Origin: Bacillota bacterium | Lineage (GTDB): Bacteria > Bacillota > Bacilli > Paenibacillales > Paenibacillaceae | DNA: 22,940 nt | Direction: 5' to 3' | Assembly: GCA_023433615.1 (NCBI GenBank) | Contig: JAEZCJ010000215.1 | Span: 1-22,940 of the forward strand | Shown here: positions 14,662 through 22,453 of the stretch, one piece after another | Layout of the letters: each line of letters begins with the position of its first letter | Numbering within the stretch: position 1 is the first letter of the stretch | Program-made: the position numbers and the translations under genes | Notes under the pieces: model-generated | What the model was told of the DNA's origin: nothing | Seen by the model: only the letters and a program-made list of their open reading frames with translations | The model's database searches: none

Positions 14662-15852
14662 ATGGAACGCATGCGTACCCCGATAACGATCGAACCCGCG
14701 CAGCGCCTGACGGCGCTGCCGACGCAATTTTTCGCCAAGCTGGTTGCCAAGGCCGCTGCCCAAGCGGCCAAAGGCCGCGACGTCATCAATCTCGGCCAAG
14801 GCAACCCGGATCAGCCGACGCCTGCCGCCATCGTCGAACGGCTTCAACTGGCTGCTGCCAATCCGCTCTACCATAAGTATCCCCCGTTCAGCGGCTATGC
14901 TTTCCTGAAGGAAGCGGTCGCGCAACGATATCGCGAGGATTACGGGGTCGAGCTGGACCCCGCTACCGAGGTCGCCATTCTGTTCGGCGGCAAGACCGGC
15001 CTCGTGGAGATCAGCCAATGCTTGTTGAATCCCGGAGACGTCTGCCTCGTGCCGGATCCCGGCTACCCGGATTATTGGTCCGGCGTCGCGCTGGCCGGCG
15101 CCCGCATGTCGTTCATGCCGCTGACGGCCGAACACGGCTTTCTGCCCGACTACACCGCCATACCTGCCGCAACCGCGGATGAAGCGAAGCTCATGTTCAT
15201 TAATTATCCGAACAATCCGACCGGCGCGGTCGCCGATGCAGCCTTCTATGCGGAGACGGTCGCTTTCGCGGAGCGGCATAATATCGTCGTCGCGAGCGAT
15301 TTTGCCTACGGGGCGATCGGGTTCGACGGCAAGCAGCCGGTCAGCTTCCTGCAGACGCCCGGCGCCAAGGAAGTCGGCGTCGAATTCTACACGCTCTCCA
15401 AGAGCTACAATATGGCCGGCTGGCGTGTCGGATTCGCGCTCGGGAACGCCGACATCGTGCGGATGATCAACTTGATCCAGGATCATTATTATTGCAGCTT
15501 GTTCGGCGGCATTCAGGAAGCGGCCGCGCTTGCGCTGACGGGACCGCAGCAATCCGTGCGCGATTTGAACGCCATGTACGAACGCCGGCGCGACGCGCTG
15601 TTCGCCGCCCTGGACGAGATCGGCTGGAAGGCGGACAAGCCCGGCGGCTCGTTCTTCTGCTGGCTGCCGGTGCCGAACGGCTACACGTCGGAATCGTTCG
15701 CGGACCTTCTGCTCGAGCAAGCCGACGTTGTGCTGGCGCCTGGCGTCGGCTTCGGCACCGCAGGCGAGGGCTATGTCCGGCTCGGGCTGCTTGCCGACGA
15801 AGCGCGGCTCGCGGAGGCGGTAGGACGGATCGGCAAGCTTGGCTTGTTCTGA
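14662..15852 (+). CDS. mtnE: PLP-dependent aminotransferase, methionine salvage (MtnE-like)
   Basis: Class I/II aminotransferase of 396 residues. Lys247 in SKSYNMAGWR binds pyridoxal phosphate; NYPNNPTG is at 181-188, D213 is in SDFAYG, and R255 binds the substrate carboxylate. In the pathway it turns 4-methylthio-2-oxobutyrate into methionine, using an amino donor such as glutamine. MtnE is preferred over a general aspartate aminotransferase because mtnU, mtnW, mtnX and mtnB are nearby and the N-terminus (RLTALPTQFFAKLVAK) matches the MtnE type. The ribosome binding site is poor (ggag, 12 nt before ATG 14662; another ATG follows at 14671). No S-box was found upstream, unlike Bacillus mtn genes. 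No terminator separates it from the following promoter and T-box. Confidence 0.85.
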   Translation: MERMRTPITIEPAQRLTALPTQFFAKLVAKAAAQAAKGRDVINLGQGNPDQPTPAAIVERLQLAAANPLYHKYPPFSGYAFLKEAVAQRYREDYGVELDPATEVAILFGGKTGLVEISQCLLNPGDVCLVPDPGYPDYWSGVALAGARMSFMPLTAEHGFLPDYTAIPAATADEAKLMFINYPNNPTGAVADAAFYAETVAFAERHNIVVASDFAYGAIGFDGKQPVSFLQTPGAKEVGVEFYTLSKSYNMAGWRVGFALGNADIVRMINLIQDHYYCSLFGGIQEAAALALTGPQQSVRDLNAMYERRRDALFAALDEIGWKADKPGGSFFCWLPVPNGYTSESFADLLLEQADVVLAPGVGFGTAGEGYVRLGLLADEARLAEAVGRIGKLGLF

Positions 15853-15886
15853 TGTCCGATTCCCGCTTGTTCGGCCATTGGCTTGC

Positions 15887-15915
15887 TTTACAGGCACAGG
15901 GCCGCATGGTATCCT
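15887..15915 (+). promoter_or_regulatory. Sigma-A promoter of the proBAC-mtnWXB operon
   Basis: TTTACA (15887-15892) and TATCCT (15910-15915) are 17 bp apart, and a start near 15922 leads straight into the T-box leader. It lies 35 bp after the mtnE stop. Confidence 0.65.
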
Positions 15916-15924
15916 ATTGAGAAG

Positions 15925-16212
15925 GAATAATTGGATAGATTGAACGTGATGACGGGACTAGTAAGCATTGATTACGGCGCATGCAGAGAGTGGATTCATA
16001 GGCGGCACTCCGGCTCGGAGCAGCGGCCTATGGTGGAAGAATCCACACGCGCCCTCCCATGCCGAACCCACCCCCGAACGGCCGGCGACGAGTCGGACAG
16101 CGCCTGCTGTTATCAGGCTCGCAAGCAGGATGATCATTGCGTCATCAAGCAAAGGTGGTACCGCGGGAGTGTAGACTTTCGTCCTTTTTATGGACGGGAG
16201 TCTTTTCTTTTT
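15925..16212 (+). promoter_or_regulatory. T-box riboswitch, proline specifier
   Basis: tRNA-sensing leader that allows transcription when uncharged tRNA-Pro is bound. The T-box sequence AAAGGTGGTACCGCG is at 16151-16165; its UGGU can pair with an ACCA tRNA end. In Stem I, the S-turn strands AGTA (15960-15963) and GAA (16064-16066) flank a helix gcat/atgc, then ggcgc/gcgcc, the AGAGAG bulge (15985-15990) and gtggattc/gaatccac. Directly after GAA the sequence reads cccacc, so the specifier is CCC or CCA, both proline. The usual apical loop is modified by an extra hairpin ataggc...gcctat (15998-16031). Downstream is proB. The exact 5' limit is estimated. Confidence 0.93.
16174..16212 (+). terminator. 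T-box attenuator terminator
   Basis: GACTTTCGTCC and GGACGGGAGTC pair over 11 bp (two G-U pairs) around a 7-nt loop, followed by ttttcttttt. The 5' arm can instead join the T-box antiterminator, giving the on/off switch. Confidence 0.9.
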
Positions 16213-16247
16213 AGGGATCGCATGTGATGACGAAGTACCGCTTTGGA

Positions 16248-16373
16248 GCGTATTCGGCATCGAATCTTGAACGCTGGCGAAACTTCCGGTGCTCACGTAG
16301 ATCTGTCTACGCTCCGCTCCTCATTTTCTACCATCGTCCAACCTTCTCGGTCCTGACAAGCGGTCTTTGTGAA
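16248..16373. repeat. Dispersed repeat element, copy 2 (proB leader)
   Basis: Shorter relative of the element between leuC and leuD. It shares the 30-base block at 16261-16290, the 27-base block at 16318-16344 and the right end ctgacaagcgg (16353-16363). The left inverted-repeat end is missing, and the two 42-bp inner segments of copy 1 are absent, replaced by gctccgc. It sits between the T-box terminator and the proB ribosome binding site, so it becomes part of every full-length pro mRNA. Together with the T-box it accounts for most of the 554-bp gap 15853-16406. Confidence 0.8.
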
Positions 16374-16406
16374 AATGAAGGCTATACAGAAGGGTGAATC
16401 ATTCAG

Positions 16407-17510
16407 ATGACTGAACGTATTGTTGTTAAAATCGGGAGCAGCTCGCTTACGTCGCAAGAAGGCGGATTGAACCGCGATGCCATCTCCTATTTCGCAGCCG
16501 AGCTTGCCTCGCTGCACGCCGACGGCTACCAGGTTATTCTGGTCACGTCAGGCGCCGTTGCGGCAGGCTTCAAGCGGATCGGTTATGCCAGCCGCCCGAA
16601 GCTCGTGCACGAGAAGCAGGCAGCGGCAGCAGTCGGGCAGGCGCTCTTGATGCAAGCCTACCAAGAGGCGTTCGGCGCCCACGGCATCGTCGCGGCCCAG
16701 ATTCTGCTGACGCGGTTCGACTTCTCGAACCGGCTGCGCATCCAGAACGCCTCGATGGCGATCGAGGAGCTGCTGAAGCAGAACGTCATTCCGATTATCA
16801 ACGAGAACGATACCGTTACCGTCGAGGGGCTGAAGTTCGGCGATAACGACAACTTGTCGGCGCTCGTCGCGAATCTCGTCAAGGCCAAGCGTCTGCTCAT
16901 TCTGACCGATATGGACGGCCTCTATACGGAGGATCCTCGCAAGAATCCGAATGCCGAGCGGATCGACCGCGTCACGGCCATCTCCGAACAGATCATGGCG
17001 ATTGCCGGCGGATCCGGCTCTTCGGTCGGGACAGGCGGCATGCGCTCGAAGATCGAAGCGGCCCGCGTCGCGATGCGCGGCGGAGTACCGGCATTCATCG
17101 GCCGCGCGCTGGAGCCGGGCGACATCGTGTCCGCGGCCGCCGGCACCGGCAGAGGCACGTATTTCGATACGAGCCTGCATAACTTGTCCATGAAGAAGCA
17201 GTGGCTCGGCTTCCATTCGGTGCCCAGCGGCACGATCACCGTCGATGCCGGCGCCGAGGAGGCGCTCCGCTCGGGCGGCAAGAGCCTGCTGCCTGCCGGC
17301 ATCCGATCGGCCGAAGGGGAATTCAACCCCGGGGATGTCGTCGAGGTGATCAATGAACGCCGCGACGTGATCGGGCGCGGCGTCGTCAACTACGCCGCCT
17401 GGCAGGTTCAAGCGGCTGCCGGACTCACCACGGACGAAGTCAAGAAGCGCGTCGACGTCGCGCGCATCGAGGTCATCCATCGCGACGAATGGATCACGTT
17501 GATTACGTAA
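16407..17510 (+). CDS. proB: Glutamate 5-kinase
   Basis: First enzyme of proline synthesis; it phosphorylates glutamate and is usually feedback-inhibited by proline. The 367-residue protein has an amino-acid kinase domain (about 1-255) starting RIVVKIGSSSLT, with VTSGAVAAG, INENDTV, FGDNDNLSALVA and LTDMDGLYT motifs, and a C-terminal PUA domain (about 277-350, SLLPAGIRSAEGEFNPGDVVEV). Kinase plus PUA is the standard full-length form. The ATG follows agaagggtga by about 9 nt. It is the first gene after the proline T-box, with proA 57 bp downstream. Confidence 0.97.
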   Translation: MTERIVVKIGSSSLTSQEGGLNRDAISYFAAELASLHADGYQVILVTSGAVAAGFKRIGYASRPKLVHEKQAAAAVGQALLMQAYQEAFGAHGIVAAQILLTRFDFSNRLRIQNASMAIEELLKQNVIPIINENDTVTVEGLKFGDNDNLSALVANLVKAKRLLILTDMDGLYTEDPRKNPNAERIDRVTAISEQIMAIAGGSGSSVGTGGMRSKIEAARVAMRGGVPAFIGRALEPGDIVSAAAGTGRGTYFDTSLHNLSMKKQWLGFHSVPSGTITVDAGAEEALRSGGKSLLPAGIRSAEGEFNPGDVVEVINERRDVIGRGVVNYAAWQVQAAAGLTTDEVKKRVDVARIEVIHRDEWITLIT

Positions 17511-17567
17511 CGTCTCGAATCGGTTCGATACGGTATACTTACATCTATTCTCGGGGAGGAATACGGA

Positions 17568-18815
17568 ATGCAAGAAGTACAACAGAAGGCAAGGCTGGCT
17601 AAACAGGCAGCATCCGTCATGAACAGGCTGACGACGGAGCAGAAGAACGAGGCCCTGCTCCGGATGGCCGATGCGCTCGTCCAATCGGACGCTTCGATTA
17701 TAGCCGCTAATAGGCTCGACCTGGAGCGCGGCCGGAATAACGGGACCTCCGCTTCCCTGCTCGACCGCCTCGCGCTGAATGCCGAGCGGATCGCGGGCAT
17801 CGCCGAAGGGCTGCGCCAGATCGCGGCGCTACCGGACCCTGTCGGCGAGACGCTCGAGCAGTTCGAACGCCCGAACGGGCTGAAGGTCGTGAAGCAGCGC
17901 GTGCCGCTCGGCGTCATCGGCATGATCTACGAAGCGCGGCCGAACGTGACCGTGGACGCGGCCGGCCTCTGCCTGAAGACCGGCAATGCCGTCGTACTGC
18001 GCGGCGGTTCGGCCGCAATCGAATCGAACAAGCGCATCGTGCAGGTGCTACATGAAGCTTTGGCCAAGACGGCCATGCCGCCCGAAGCGCTGCAGCTCAT
18101 CGAGGATTCGGACCGCCGCTCCGTCGACGCGATGCTGAAGCTGAACGGCCTGCTTGATGTCGTCATTCCGCGCGGCGGCGCTTCGTTGATCCGCAATGTC
18201 GTGGAGAACGCCACCGTGCCCGTGATCGAGACGGGTGCCGGCATCTGCCACACCTATATCGATGCCGGCGCCGATCTCGAGATGGCGGCGAGCATTGCCG
18301 TCAACGCGAAGGCGCAGCGACCTTCCGTCTGCAACGCGATGGAGACGCTGCTCGTGCACAGAGACTTCGCGGAGCGGCATCTCGCGGCAGTCGCCGAGCG
18401 GCTGATCGCGGCAGACGTCGAGCTTCGCGGATGCGATGCGACGCAGCGGCTCGTGCAAGCGGCGAAGCCGGTATCGGAGCAAGATTATGCGACGGAGTAT
18501 AACGACTACATTCTGAACGTTCGAGTCGTGGACGGACTGGATGACGCGCTCGACCATATCGCGAAGTACGGCACGCAGCATTCGGAATGCATCGTCACGA
18601 AGGATGACGCGCAGGCGCAGCGCTTCCTGACGGAAGTCGACGCGGCGGCGGTCTACCATAATGCTTCCACGCGGTTCACCGACGGCTTCGAATTCGGCTT
18701 CGGCGCCGAGATCGGCATCAGTACGCAGAAGCTGCATGCGCGCGGCCCGATGGGACTCCCTGCCCTCACCTCGACGAAATTCCGGATTTACGGCAGCGGT
18801 CAAATCCGCGGATAG
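17568..18815 (+). CDS. proA: Gamma-glutamyl phosphate reductase
   Basis: NADPH-dependent enzyme that reduces glutamyl 5-phosphate to glutamate 5-semialdehyde, the second step of proline synthesis. The 415-residue length is typical. It is a member of the aldehyde dehydrogenase superfamily, with the catalytic cysteine C255 in RPSVCNAMETLLVH, the cofactor segment YEARPNVTVDAAGLCLKTGN (121-140) and the C-terminal DGFEFGFGAEIGIST. The ribosome binding site ggggagg is about 9 nt before the ATG. The 57-bp gap after proB has no convincing promoter or terminator, so the gene should be in the T-box-controlled operon. Confidence 0.97.
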   Translation: MQEVQQKARLAKQAASVMNRLTTEQKNEALLRMADALVQSDASIIAANRLDLERGRNNGTSASLLDRLALNAERIAGIAEGLRQIAALPDPVGETLEQFERPNGLKVVKQRVPLGVIGMIYEARPNVTVDAAGLCLKTGNAVVLRGGSAAIESNKRIVQVLHEALAKTAMPPEALQLIEDSDRRSVDAMLKLNGLLDVVIPRGGASLIRNVVENATVPVIETGAGICHTYIDAGADLEMAASIAVNAKAQRPSVCNAMETLLVHRDFAERHLAAVAERLIAADVELRGCDATQRLVQAAKPVSEQDYATEYNDYILNVRVVDGLDDALDHIAKYGTQHSECIVTKDDAQAQRFLTEVDAAAVYHNASTRFTDGFEFGFGAEIGISTQKLHARGPMGLPALTSTKFRIYGSGQIRG

Positions 18816-18830
18816 GAGGAATGCAATCGC

Positions 18831-19721
18831 ATGAAGAATGAACAAGCAATCGAACGCGATGTACAGTCTGCAACGATAGGAGATCTGCGCCTATGCTTCT
18901 ACGGAGCCGGCTCCATGGCCGAGGCAATCGTGCGCGGTCTGCTCGCAGGCGGCCTCACGAAGCCGGAGCGCATCGGCATGATCAATAGGTCCAACGCGGA
19001 GCGGCTGGCCGAGCTGAACGAACGGTACGGCATTGTCGTGCCGGCGTCGGAGAGCGACAAGCGAACGATGCTCGCCGATGCCGATGCGATCTTCCTCTGC
19101 ATGAAGCCTAAAGACGCAGACGAAGCGCTTCGCGGTCTGGCTGGCCTGCTGCGGGATGGGCAGCTGCTGGTCTCCGTCATTGCCGGCATATCGACGGCGA
19201 CGATCGCCAAGCTGGCCGGACGCTCGGTCGCGGTCGTCCGCACGATGCCGAACACGTCGAGCACGATCGGTCTCGGCGCAACAGGCATTGCTTATAACGA
19301 ATACGTCAGCGCCAGCCAGCGCGAGCTGGCCGAGACGATGTTCCGCGCAGTCGGCGTCACTGCGGTCGTCGATGAACCGCTGATCGACGGCGTAACGGCC
19401 GTGTCCGGCAGCGGACCGGCCTATATCTATTACGTGATGGAAGCGATGATCGCAGCCGGGGAGCGGCTCGGGCTGACGAGCGAAGCAGCCCGCGACTTGA
19501 CGGTCCAGACCGTGCTCGGCGCAGCCTCCATGGTCCGGTCGACCGGCGAGCAGCCTGCCGAGCTGCGCCGCAAGGTGACCTCGCCGGGCGGCACCACCCA
19601 AGCCGCGATCGAGACGCTCGACCGCCGAGAAGTACAGGACGCCGTCATGCAAGCGATGCTCCGCGCCGCAGAGCGCGCCGGCGAGATGGGTGCCGCTATC
19701 GAGAGGAGTGCCGCACGATGA
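18831..19721 (+). CDS. proC: Pyrroline-5-carboxylate reductase
   Basis: Last step of proline synthesis: NAD(P)H reduction of pyrroline-5-carboxylate. 296 residues. The Rossmann motif GAGSMA lies at 25-30, later than usual, because the N-terminus has an 18-residue polar extension; the start is nevertheless supported by taggagg upstream, and I see no better internal start. The C-terminal dimerisation domain has AVSGSGPAYIYYVMEAM and the signature VTSPGGTTQAAI. It begins 15 bp after proA, and its TGA overlaps the mtnW start (ATGA), so translation of proC and mtnW is probably coupled. Confidence 0.96.
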   Translation: MKNEQAIERDVQSATIGDLRLCFYGAGSMAEAIVRGLLAGGLTKPERIGMINRSNAERLAELNERYGIVVPASESDKRTMLADADAIFLCMKPKDADEALRGLAGLLRDGQLLVSVIAGISTATIAKLAGRSVAVVRTMPNTSSTIGLGATGIAYNEYVSASQRELAETMFRAVGVTAVVDEPLIDGVTAVSGSGPAYIYYVMEAMIAAGERLGLTSEAARDLTVQTVLGAASMVRSTGEQPAELRRKVTSPGGTTQAAIETLDRREVQDAVMQAMLRAAERAGEMGAAIERSAAR

Positions 19722-20956
19722 GCATAAGGCGCGCAGGCTATTGCCGCGCTACATACCGCTGCTTCGATGACAAGGCCGATTTCCAGCGCAAGGCGCTGTC
19801 GATCGCGGTAGGCCTTACGGTCGGCAGCTGGACGGACCTTCCGGAAGCGCGGAAGGCCGAGATGGAGAAGCATCTCGGCATCGTTGTCTCCGTTACCGAA
19901 TATAGCAAGGAGCAGTCGCCTTCAGGCGACCGCTATGCAGATATCGTCATCGATTATCCCGACCTTAATTTCAGCCGCGACATCCCTGCCCTGCTCGTGA
20001 CCGTGTTCGGCAAGCTGTCGATGGACGGCCGCATCAAGCTGCTGGACCTGGACGTCTCGGACGATTATCGGTCAGCCTTCCCAGGTCCGAAGTTCGGCGC
20101 CGCAGGGGTCCGCGACCTGCTCGGCGTGCATGACCGGCCGCTCCTCATGAGCATTTTCAAGTCCGTCGTCGGTCATGACCTCGACAACCTGAAGGAGCAA
20201 TTCTACCGGCAAGCGCTCGGCGGCGTCGATCTGATCAAGGACGACGAGATTCTGTTCGAGAACCCGCTGACGCCGCTGGAGAAGCGCGTGGAAGCTTGCA
20301 TGGACGCCGCTTCCCGCGCACAGGCCGAGACGGGACAGAAGCTGCTGTACGCCGTGAATCTGACCGGTCCGACCTCTCGGCTGGCCGCCAATGCGAAACG
20401 CGCGATTGCGGCAGGCGCCAATGCGCTGCTGTTCAACGTGCTGGCATACGGCTACGACGTGCTGCATGAGCTGAGCGCGGATCCGGAGATTAGCGTACCG
20501 ATCGCCGCGCATCCGGCGATGGCTGGCGCGCTCTATCCTTCGCCGCATTACGGCATCGCCGCACCGCTCTTGCTCGGCAAGCTGATGCGGCTGGCAGGCG
20601 CCGATCTCGTGCTGTTCCCTTCGCCGTACGGCTCGGTCGTCATGCCGAAGGAAGAGAACCTCGCCGTGAAGGCTGCGCTGCTCGATCCATCCGTCCCGCT
20701 GCGCCCGAGCTTCCCGGTCCCTTCGGCCGGCATCCATCCGGGCCTCGTGCCGCTGATCCTGAAGGACTTCGGCACGGAGACGATCGTGAACGCGGGCGGC
20801 GGCATCCACGGCCATCCGCTCGGCACCGCCGCGGGCGGACAAGCATTCCGGCAAGCCATACAGGCCGCGCTAGCCGGCCGGCCGCTTGAAGAAGCGGCAC
20901 GCGATCACGCAGAGCTGCGTGCCGCGATCGAAGCATGGGGGGTCAGACAAGCATGA
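19718..20956 (+). CDS. mtnW: 2,3-diketo-5-methylthiopentyl-1-phosphate enolase (RuBisCO-like)
   Basis: Methionine-salvage enolase, a type IV RuBisCO-like protein without carboxylase activity. 412 residues. The barrel has the carbamylated-lysine motif GGVDLIKDDE with K174 and metal ligands D176 and E177; K99 (FGKL) matches the general base described for the Geobacillus enolase. SIAVGLTVGSWTDLP (28-42) and GGGIHGHPLG near the C-terminus are typical of this branch. The start is set by gagaggag 9 nt upstream and overlaps the proC stop by ATGA. In Bacillus it follows mtnE; here proBAC stand between the two. The next gene, mtnX, again overlaps. Confidence 0.95.
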   Translation: MSIRRAGYCRATYRCFDDKADFQRKALSIAVGLTVGSWTDLPEARKAEMEKHLGIVVSVTEYSKEQSPSGDRYADIVIDYPDLNFSRDIPALLVTVFGKLSMDGRIKLLDLDVSDDYRSAFPGPKFGAAGVRDLLGVHDRPLLMSIFKSVVGHDLDNLKEQFYRQALGGVDLIKDDEILFENPLTPLEKRVEACMDAASRAQAETGQKLLYAVNLTGPTSRLAANAKRAIAAGANALLFNVLAYGYDVLHELSADPEISVPIAAHPAMAGALYPSPHYGIAAPLLLGKLMRLAGADLVLFPSPYGSVVMPKEENLAVKAALLDPSVPLRPSFPVPSAGIHPGLVPLILKDFGTETIVNAGGGIHGHPLGTAAGGQAFRQAIQAALAGRPLEEAARDHAELRAAIEAWGVRQA

Positions 20957-21621
20957 GTAAGCAGTCGCGCGTCATCTTCTGCGACTTCGACGGTACGATC
21001 ACCAACAATGACAACATCGTCGCGATCATTCGCCACTTCAACCCGGAAGGCTGGGAGACGATCGTCGACGACATCGTGGGCCAGCGCAAGTCGATCCGCG
21101 AAGGCGTCGGCGAGTTATTCCGCCTCCTCCCTTCCTCCATGCGGACAGAGGTCGTCGACTTCGCGATTCAGAATGCCGTCATTCGGGAAGGCTTCGCGGA
21201 GCTGCTCCGCTTCTGCCAATACGAAGACATCGAATTCTACGTCACGAGCGGCGGCATCGACTTCTTCGTCTATCCGCTGCTCGCGCCGTTCGGCATCCCG
21301 CAAGATCGCATCTACTGCAACGGCAGCAACTTCGAGGGCGAACGCATCACGATCGAATGGCCGCATCCTTGCGACGAGCACTGCTCAAACGAATGCGGCA
21401 TGTGCAAGACGACGATCATGCGCCGATTCCCGCCGGAGCGGTACGAACGCATCCTGATCGGCGACAGCGTCACCGATTTCGAAGGCGCGAAGCTGGCGGA
21501 TCTCGTGTTCGCGCGCTCGCACTTGATCGACAAATGCCGGGATCTCGGCTTAGCCTATACGCCTTACGAGACCTTCTACGATGTCATCGATACGCTTGAA
21601 GAGAGGATGGCTGCACTTTAA
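20953..21621 (+). CDS. mtnX: 2-hydroxy-3-keto-5-methylthiopentenyl-1-phosphate phosphatase
   Basis: HAD-superfamily phosphatase that acts after MtnW to yield acireductone. 222 residues: motif I FCDFDGTIT with nucleophile D11 and D13, motif II VTSGG (98-101) and motif IV GDSVTDFEGAK with D171 and D175. A four-cysteine cluster (C140, C144, C148, C151, PHPCDEHCSNECGMC) is characteristic of the family and may bind metal. The ATG at 20953 overlaps the mtnW stop (ATGA); an in-frame ATG 18 bases upstream lies within mtnW and lacks a good site, while gggggg precedes 20953. The stop overlaps the mtnB start by one base. Confidence 0.95.
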   Translation: MSKQSRVIFCDFDGTITNNDNIVAIIRHFNPEGWETIVDDIVGQRKSIREGVGELFRLLPSSMRTEVVDFAIQNAVIREGFAELLRFCQYEDIEFYVTSGGIDFFVYPLLAPFGIPQDRIYCNGSNFEGERITIEWPHPCDEHCSNECGMCKTTIMRRFPPERYERILIGDSVTDFEGAKLADLVFARSHLIDKCRDLGLAYTPYETFYDVIDTLEERMAAL

Positions 21622-22292
21622 TGAGCACACCGAACACCAGCTTTCAACAGATCGCGACCGAGGATAAGCAGCGGGCGCTGAGCGAGCTGCGCGACGTCAA
21701 GGCATTGTTCGCTTCGCGCGGCTGGTTCGCCGGCACGAGCGGGAACCTGTCCATTCGGGTCGGCGAATTCAAGCCGGACGACTTTCATTTCGCCATTACG
21801 GCGAGCGGCAAGGATAAGTCGCTTCAGACGCCGGAAGATTTTCTGTTCGTCGATCAGACCGGCAAGCCGAGCGAGACGACACGCTTGAAGCCGTCGGCCG
21901 AGACGTCGATTCATTGCGAGATTTACCGGATGACGGGCTGCGGCGCGATTTTCCACATCCACTCCGTATATAACAGCGTCATCTCCGAATGGTTCTGGGA
22001 GCGCCGTGCGGTGCCGGTGGAGGGCGTCGAGCTGATCAAGGCGTTCAACATCTGGGACGAGGAAGCGGTCATCGACGTGCCGATCGTCTCCAACTTCGCC
22101 GACGTGCCGACCATCGTGCCCGAGGTCACGGAGCGGCTCGATCCGCGCATCCCCGGCATTCTGCTGCGCAAGCACGGCATCTATGCCTGGGGCGCGAACG
22201 CGTTCGAAGCGAAGCGCCATATCGAAGCGTTCGAATTCCTGTTCGAATACGTGTACCGCATGGAGCTGCTTAAGGGCAGCAGTCGGGGATAA
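21621..22292 (+). CDS. mtnB: Methylthioribulose-1-phosphate dehydratase
   Basis: Zinc-dependent class II aldolase-fold enzyme that dehydrates methylthioribulose-1-phosphate, providing the substrate of MtnW. 223 residues, typical. Zinc ligands are H112 and H114 (FHIHSVYN) and H185 (RKHGIYAWG); the conserved glutamate is in VELIKA. GTSGNLSIR (38-46) binds the phosphate. It starts at TAATG, overlapping the mtnX stop. It is the last gene before the operon terminator: mtnD (acireductone dioxygenase), which often follows, and mtnK/mtnA are not in the window and must lie elsewhere if the pathway is complete. Confidence 0.95.
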   Translation: MSTPNTSFQQIATEDKQRALSELRDVKALFASRGWFAGTSGNLSIRVGEFKPDDFHFAITASGKDKSLQTPEDFLFVDQTGKPSETTRLKPSAETSIHCEIYRMTGCGAIFHIHSVYNSVISEWFWERRAVPVEGVELIKAFNIWDEEAVIDVPIVSNFADVPTIVPEVTERLDPRIPGILLRKHGIYAWGANAFEAKRHIEAFEFLFEYVYRMELLKGSSRG

Positions 22293-22329
22293 GGCAACGC
22301 AGTCACCGCTGGTACGACACGCATAATGA

Positions 22330-22361
22330 AACAAGGGCAGCCCTGCAGGGCTGCCCTTGTT
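22330..22361. terminator. Two-way terminator between mtnB and dnaD
   Basis: Perfect 14-bp stem AACAAGGGCAGCCC/GGGCTGCCCTTGTT with TGCA loop. It lies 37 bp after the mtnB stop and about 90 bp past the dnaD stop on the other strand, so it can close both transcripts. The rest of 22293-22453 shows nothing else. Confidence 0.9.
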
Positions 22362-22453
22362 CGTATCCGGATGCACGCCATCGCGTGCTCCTGCATGAAT
22401 GATTCCCTCAACGCCGCCCTGCTGATGGCAACGACGGACGGTCTTCACGCTGA

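Noticed and set aside
14557..15897. Long minus-strand open frame (446 codons) opposite mtnE
   Set aside because: Composition is typical of an antisense shadow; mtnE has complete PLP motifs on the other strand.
16034..16036. TGG in the T-box apex as a tryptophan specifier
   Set aside because: It lies in the apical region, not next to the AGTA/GAA S-turn; the triplet after GAA is proline and proB follows.
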